From assembly GCA_003646705.1 (NCBI GenBank), contig QMLK01000016.1, positions 1-10,418 of the forward strand: a DNA stretch of 10,418 nucleotides, read 5' to 3'. Both the position numbers and the translations under genes were made by a program. Source of the stretch: Deltaproteobacteria bacterium. GTDB lineage: Bacteria; Desulfobacterota; B13-G15. Under the pieces are notes generated by a model. It saw only the letters and a list, made by a program, of their open reading frames with translations, made no database searches and had not been told where the DNA came from. Shown in pieces: positions 6,584 through 10,418 of the stretch (position 1 is its first letter; each line of letters starts with the position of its first letter).

Positions 6584-7291
6584 ATGAGCGAGGGGCTTTA
6601 CGAGAGGGCGCGTTTTCGCACGGCAGGAGATCGAGGGCTCCTCGTCGAGTACGGGGACGCCATCGACCCCGTCATCAATCGCAAGGTAAGGGCCATGGCC
6701 ATCGCCTTGGGGAAGGAGCCCCCGGAGGGGGTGCTGGAGGTCATCCCCACCTATCGGTCGCTGCTGATATTGTACGACCCCCTCCTCACCACCTCCTCGC
6801 GACTGGAGAAGGACCTGTTGGCACTCGAGGAACGCCTCCCAGAGATCCAGATCCCGCCCCCGGAGATGGTGGAGATCCCCGTCTGCTACGGGGGGGAATA
6901 CGGACCAGACCTCGAATCCGTCGCCCAAAGCCACGGCCTTTCGTCCGAGGAGGTCATCCGGATCCACTCCGAACCCACCTATCAGGTCTACATGATAGGC
7001 TTCACCCCTGGATTTCCCTTCCTCGGGAGATTGCCGGAGGTATTGCACACACCGAGGCACAAGACCCCGCGCACTCGGGTCCCGGCGGGTTCGGTGGGGA
7101 TCGCCAACGACCAGACGGGGATCTATCCCATCGAGAGCCCAGGGGGCTGGCAGTTGATAGGGCGGACGCCGCTCAAGATCTTCGACCCCCAACGCCCCAA
7201 CCCCTTCCTCCTCAAGGCGGGTGATCTGGTGAAGTTCAAACCGATAACGCCGGACGAGTACCGCCGTCTGGCCGAAGGAGATGGCGACTGA
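6584..7291 (+). CDS. pxpB: 5-oxoprolinase subunit PxpB (KipI-like)
   Basis: A 235-residue protein of the family also called KipI or allophanate hydrolase subunit 1. It acts with PxpC, probably as the part that activates 5-oxoproline with ATP. Motifs include GDRGLLVEYG (15-24), IPVCYGGEYGPDL (98-110), YMIGFTPGFPFLG (136-148), RVPAGSVGIA (165-174) and ESPGGWQLIGRT (184-195). The length is typical (about 220-240). ATG 6584 is preceded by TAGGAG about 7 nt upstream. The stop overlaps the next start by one base (TGATG), typical of translational coupling to pxpC. In Bacillus subtilis the homologue KipI is known as an inhibitor of the kinase KinA; the metabolic role is the better-supported one here. 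Confidence 0.95.
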   Translation: MSEGLYERARFRTAGDRGLLVEYGDAIDPVINRKVRAMAIALGKEPPEGVLEVIPTYRSLLILYDPLLTTSSRLEKDLLALEERLPEIQIPPPEMVEIPVCYGGEYGPDLESVAQSHGLSSEEVIRIHSEPTYQVYMIGFTPGFPFLGRLPEVLHTPRHKTPRTRVPAGSVGIANDQTGIYPIESPGGWQLIGRTPLKIFDPQRPNPFLLKAGDLVKFKPITPDEYRRLAEGDGD

Positions 7292-8234
7292 TGGAGATCT
7301 TCAGGGTATTGGAGCCGGGGATCTACACTACAGTACAGGACAGAGGGCGCTACGGCTATCAGCAATTCGGCATCCCCATCTCAGGTGCCATGGACCAGTT
7401 CGCCTACCGTGTGGCCAACCTGCTGGTGGGCAACCCGGAGGACGCCGCTGTCCTGGAGATAACCGTCTTTGGGCCCCGTCTTGAGGTCCTGGCCGAGGCC
7501 GACATAGCCGTTACCGGGGCCGAAATGCCGATCACGATAAACGATGAGGCAGCAGAGGGTTGGACGTCCCTCAGGGTGAGACCCGGGGATGTGGTGGCCC
7601 TCAAACAGGTCAGGAGCGGTTGCAGGGCCTATCTGGCGGTGACCGGCGGCATCGATGTACCCGTGGTGATGGGGAGCCGCTCCACGTACGTGGGAGGGAA
7701 ACTCGGTGGCTACCAAGGTCGACCCCTGGCGAAGGGGGATCTGTTGGCACGCGGGCCTGCGGAACCCTTGAAGGCCCCCCGCAAGCTTCCGCCCAATTTC
7801 ATCCCTAGATACCCCTCGGAGATCCTCCTCAGGGCCATACCGGGGCCCCAGGACGATTACTTCGACGAGGCCTCAGGATCTTCTTCGGCTCGGAGTTCAA
7901 GGTCAGCACCAAGGCCGACCGCATGGGATACCGGCTTGAGGGGCCGGTGGTCCCCCATCGAGAGGGGATGCCCCAAAGCATCATCTCGGAGCCCAGCGTC
8001 CCGGGAGGGGTCCAGATCCCTCCCGATGGCCAGCCCATCATCCTCCTGCTGGAGCAGACGGTGGGGGGCTACACGAAGATAGCCACCGTCATATCGACTG
8101 ACATCAGCCGGGTGGCCCAGGCAAAACCGGGGGACAAGATCAGGTTCGAGGAGGTGGACCTTGAGACCGCCTATGGGATCCTGCGCGCACAGGAACAGGC
8201 GCTACAGAAGATCAGGGAGACCTTCGCTGGGTGA
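7291..8234 (+). pseudogene. pxpC: 5-oxoprolinase subunit PxpC (KipA-like), broken by a one-base frameshift
   Basis: This is the third subunit of the PxpABC 5-oxoprolinase, also called KipA or allophanate hydrolase subunit 2 type. The first frame starts at ATG 7291 and gives 193 good residues, with TTVQDRGRYGYQQFGIPISG (13-32), YLAVTGGIDVP (114-124), VMGSRSTYVGGKLGGYQG (126-143) and GPQDDYF (185-191). It then continues into unrelated Ser/Arg-rich sequence up to a stop at 8082. From 7869 the next frame continues the family sequence without loss: GLRIFFGSEFKV, DRMGYRLEGPVV, LLLEQTVGGYTKIATVI and a normal end at TGA 8232-8234. Restoring one G in the GAGG at 7867-7870 gives a single protein of 314 residues, the expected size. 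No slippery heptamer is visible, so programmed frameshifting is unlikely. It is either a sequencing error or a recent mutation. The start overlaps pxpB, and the stop overlaps the YcsI gene. Confidence 0.9.
7864..7875 (+). other. Frameshift site in pxpC
   Basis: The reading GAC GAG GCC TCA (7864-7875) leaves the family sequence, while GGC CTC AGG read from 7869 rejoins it. One missing G, turning GAGGG into GAGG, explains the break exactly and restores D-E-G-L-R across the junction. Short G runs are a common site of base-count errors. Confidence 0.85.
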
Positions 8235-9028
8235 TGTCGGCCAAGGGATGGACTAAGGACCCGCGGCTCTTTCGGGAAAGGGTACGGAGGGGGCAGTGGC
8301 GGAGCTCCACAGCGGGGATATGCCCCGGATACGTGCAGGCAAATCTCGTCATATTGCCCAAGGAATTTGCCCTCGATTTCACCGTATTCTGTATCCGGAA
8401 TCCTCAGCCCTGCCCGATCCTGGAGATCCTCGATCCAGGGGACCCCACCCCCCACGAGATGGCACCGGGGGCTGACATCCGTACCGATCTCCCCATGTAT
8501 CGCATCTTCAAAGACGGGGCCTTGGTGGAGGAGAGGGAGGACATCGGGGAGTATTGGCGCGATGACCTGGTGAGCTACTTGATCGGGTGCAGTTACACCT
8601 TCGAGGAGGCCCTGGTAAGAGGGGGCGTCCCCGTCAGGAACTACCTGGAGAGGAAGGACCCCGGGATATACATCAGCAACATCCCCTGTCGTCCCGCCGG
8701 GATCTTCTCCGGTCCCATGGTGGTGACGATGAGGCCCATACCGGCATCCTTGGTCTCCAGGGCTGTACAGATCACCGCTCGCTTCCCCAAGGCCCACGGT
8801 GCCCCAGTCCATATAGGGGATGGGGCCCTGATCGGGATCCCAGACCTCCGTCGCGTCGACTTCGGTGAGGTCCCCGACATCGAGGAGGGAGAGGTCCCGG
8901 TCTTCTGGGCATGTGGGGTCACTCCTCAGGTGGTCGCCTTGCGATCGAGGATCCCCTTCATGATCACCCATAAGCCGGGGCACATGTTCGTCACGGACCT
9001 GAGGATCGAAGAGATAGCGTCGTCGTGA
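8234..9028 (+). CDS. YcsI/DUF1445 family protein (D-glutamate cyclase family, putative hydro-lyase)
   Basis: A 264-residue protein of the family long labelled putative hydro-lyase (YcsI, UPF0317) and now grouped with D-glutamate cyclase, whose mammalian member DGLUCY converts D-glutamate to 5-oxo-D-proline. Conserved blocks include CPGYVQANLVILP (30-42), CPILEILDPGDP (60-71), DIRTDLPMYRI (81-91), LIGCSYTFEEAL (116-127), FPKAHGAPVHIGD (184-196), FWACGVTPQ (224-232) and ITHKPGHMFVTD (244-255). The length fits the family (about 260). The start at ATG 8234 overlaps the pxpC stop as TGATG; GTG 8231 is an alternative. Linkage to pxpABC also occurs in the Bacillus subtilis ycsFGI-kip region. The true reaction in bacteria is unproven, so the enzymatic name is kept cautious. 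Confidence 0.9.
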   Translation: MSAKGWTKDPRLFRERVRRGQWRSSTAGICPGYVQANLVILPKEFALDFTVFCIRNPQPCPILEILDPGDPTPHEMAPGADIRTDLPMYRIFKDGALVEEREDIGEYWRDDLVSYLIGCSYTFEEALVRGGVPVRNYLERKDPGIYISNIPCRPAGIFSGPMVVTMRPIPASLVSRAVQITARFPKAHGAPVHIGDGALIGIPDLRRVDFGEVPDIEEGEVPVFWACGVTPQVVALRSRIPFMITHKPGHMFVTDLRIEEIASS

Positions 9029-9139
9029 GTGAGTGGATGTAGAAAATACCCATAGAAAGGGGGTGATAGCATCGCAGGGAAGGGAGATATCGGGGTAGGG
9101 GGATCATTGAAGAACTTACGGAGGAAAGGAGGCAAGGCG
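9029..9139 (+). other. Spacer between the YcsI gene and the binding-protein gene
   Basis: A 111-nt gap, unlike the tight junctions upstream. It is purine-rich and ends in a strong ribosome site. No convincing -35/-10 pair or hairpin was found, so the binding-protein gene may be read from the operon promoter or from an unrecognised one. Confidence 0.4.
9125..9132 (+). promoter_or_regulatory. Strong ribosome binding site for the binding-protein gene
   Basis: AAAGGAGG sits 7 nt before ATG 9140. This selects ATG 9140 over TTG 9107, which would put charged residues before the signal peptide. A near-consensus site fits high expression, as is usual for periplasmic binding proteins. Confidence 0.75.
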
Positions 9140-10384
9140 ATGAAAGGGAAGGTGTTGGCGCTTATTTCGATCCTGGCCTTCGTCCTTGTGCTGTTTGGCC
9201 TTCCCGGCCTGGGGACAGCGGGGGTGAAGCCCCTTCGCATCGGTGCGGTATACGATCTGACCGGTGCCCTCTCTGTCTACGGCTCGGGGAGCAACATGAC
9301 GGCCAAGGCGGCGGTCGAATATATCAACAAGAGAGGTGGGATAGCCGGGAGGCCGGTGGAGTACATCGTAGAGGATGGCGCCACCGATGCAGCGACGGGC
9401 ATCAGGAAGTTCCGTAAACTGGTCCTCAAGGATCGCTGTGATTTCGTGTTGCTCAGTTGTAACTCCGCCCTCGCCGTCGGCGTCATCCCCATCGCCAAAC
9501 AGTTGAACACCATCATCTTCACCGAGGGGACCGCCCGCCAGATCACGGGCACAAAGGGCAACAGGTACGTCTTCCGACAGATCAACAACGCCGAAATGGC
9601 CGCGATAGCCATGGCCAAATTCGCCGCGAGGAAGCTCGGGAAAAACGCCTTCGGCATGGGCGCTGATTACGAGTGGGGGCACTCGGTGGTGGACACGGCG
9701 GAGAAGTGCTTCGCCCCGCTGGGGATAAAGATGCTGGGCAAGATCTTCTCCCCCATCGGCACCGTCGACTTCGTCCCCTACCTGAGCAAGGTGCCCAAGG
9801 AGGCCGACTTCATAGTCGCCGGTTACTTCACGGCTGATGTGGTGAAGCTGGTCAACCAGGCGTGGGAACTGGGGTTGAGGATACCGATCTTCGTCGGCAC
9901 GCTGGAGTCCATCAGGTACAAGGACCTCGGGCCGGGCGCCGATCTGGTGTGGTGCGGCACCTACGGGTCCCGCTCCTTGGACGGTTACCCAGAGGATGTG
10001 AGGCCCTTCCAGAAGAAGTACAGGGAGATAGTCGGCCTCGACGAGGAGGGATGGGACAGGAGCGGAAAGATAAGCGCGGATTACATATGGGCCGGCTGGG
10101 AGGGCATCTTCTGGATCAAGAAGGGGGTTGAGGAGAGCGGCTGGAAGTCCAAGAAGGACAACCTGAAGTTCATGGAGGCGCTGGAGGGGGCAAAGGTCGC
10201 GGCGAGCCTCGAATTCCCGTCGGGCCCCAAGATCATGCGGGCTGAGGACCACCAGGTCATCGGCGACACCTACATCCTGAAGGCAGAAAACGGCAAGATA
10301 GTCACCAAGGCGTGCATCCGTGGCAAGGAGATCCTGCCTCTGTATCCACCGAACGTAGATTTCAGGAAGGAGAAGGTGCGATAG
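9140..10384 (+). CDS. ABC transporter substrate-binding protein, Leu/Ile/Val (LivJ) type
   Basis: A 414-residue periplasmic binding protein of the branched-chain amino acid type (Peripla_BP_6). It begins with a classical Sec signal peptide: MKGK, a hydrophobic run to about residue 22, and likely cleavage near GTAG (27-28). There is no lipobox cysteine. The mature part starts with the family pattern PLRIGAVYDLTGALSVYG (31-48), then AAVEYINKRGGIAGRPVEYI (57-76), and the Cys/Ser segment LLSCNSALAVG (104-114) followed by FTEGTARQITG. Homologues in this superfamily bind branched-chain amino acids, amides, urea or aromatic acids, so the ligand is not fixed. The adjoining 5-oxoprolinase operon suggests 5-oxoproline or glutamate derivatives, which is inference. 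No permease or ATPase genes are within the window; they may follow the hairpin downstream. TAG ends it at 10384. Confidence 0.93.
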   Translation: MKGKVLALISILAFVLVLFGLPGLGTAGVKPLRIGAVYDLTGALSVYGSGSNMTAKAAVEYINKRGGIAGRPVEYIVEDGATDAATGIRKFRKLVLKDRCDFVLLSCNSALAVGVIPIAKQLNTIIFTEGTARQITGTKGNRYVFRQINNAEMAAIAMAKFAARKLGKNAFGMGADYEWGHSVVDTAEKCFAPLGIKMLGKIFSPIGTVDFVPYLSKVPKEADFIVAGYFTADVVKLVNQAWELGLRIPIFVGTLESIRYKDLGPGADLVWCGTYGSRSLDGYPEDVRPFQKKYREIVGLDEEGWDRSGKISADYIWAGWEGIFWIKKGVEESGWKSKKDNLKFMEALEGAKVAASLEFPSGPKIMRAEDHQVIGDTYILKAENGKIVTKACIRGKEILPLYPPNVDFRKEKVR

Positions 10385-10394
10385 AGAAGAAGGG

Positions 10395-10418
10395 GCAGGC
10401 ACCCTCAAGGGTGCCTGC
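10395..10418 (+). terminator. Strong hairpin after the binding-protein gene (terminator or attenuator)
   Basis: GCAGGCACCC (10395-10404), loop TCAA and GGGTGCCTGC (10409-10418) form a perfect 10-bp stem starting 10 nt after the TAG stop. The window ends on the last stem base, so a following T run cannot be checked. If transporter genes follow, such a hairpin would also fit processing or partial termination that keeps binding-protein mRNA more abundant than permease mRNA. Confidence 0.65.

Noticed and set aside
7860..7880. Programmed ribosomal frameshift in pxpC
   Set aside because: There is no X XXY YYZ slippery heptamer and no obvious following stem-loop. A single missing G explains the break more simply.
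9116..10408. Minus-strand open frame of 430 codons opposite the binding protein
   Set aside because: It mirrors the true gene, which has a signal peptide and family motifs. The antisense translation shows no domain and would run through the terminal hairpin.

Overview
This is a bacterial window of high GC content. Genes are closely packed, arginine is often encoded by AGG/AGA, and the proteins are rich in Lys, Glu and Arg. Together with the gene families (a FIST-type hybrid histidine kinase and a LivJ-type binding protein), this suggests a thermophilic or moderately thermophilic Gram-negative, perhaps Desulfobacterota-like. The taxonomic guess is low confidence because there is no rRNA or other strong marker. 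No mobile element, CRISPR array or phage gene was seen.

Layout. Positions 1-210 hold the last codons of DNA polymerase I (polA). A small Tudor/DUF3553-like protein follows on the same strand (231-479). Its stop codon lies inside a tRNA-Arg(CCG) gene (470-546). Convergent to these, a 1042-residue hybrid histidine kinase runs on the minus strand (563-3691) with the order FIST_N, FIST_C, GAF-like, PAS, HisKA, HATPase, receiver. A spacer of about 300 bp separates it from a plus-strand operon and contains candidate promoters for both directions and a near-perfect 23-bp palindrome.

The plus-strand operon (3995-9028) encodes a GntR/FadR-type regulator, a Glu/Leu/Phe/Val-type amino-acid dehydrogenase, PxpA, PxpB, PxpC and a YcsI/DUF1445 protein of the D-glutamate cyclase family. 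Junctions are ATGA or TGATG overlaps or gaps of 4-9 nt, so the genes are almost certainly co-transcribed and partly translationally coupled. After 111 bp comes a periplasmic Leu/Ile/Val-type substrate-binding protein (9140-10384). A strong hairpin ends exactly at the window edge.

How the genes may work together. PxpABC is the ATP-dependent prokaryotic 5-oxoprolinase, which opens 5-oxo-L-proline (pyroglutamate) to L-glutamate. The dehydrogenase would then deaminate glutamate to 2-oxoglutarate and ammonia. The YcsI protein may interconvert D-glutamate and 5-oxoproline, or act on a related ligand. The binding protein would feed an ABC importer whose other subunits should lie beyond the window. 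The GntR regulator probably binds the palindrome and controls the operon and itself. The divergent FIST kinase may sense a related small molecule, but this is inference.

The main anomaly is a one-base frameshift in pxpC near 7869. Both halves are well conserved. It is either a one-G sequencing or assembly error or a recent inactivation, and it decides whether the 5-oxoprolinase is functional.
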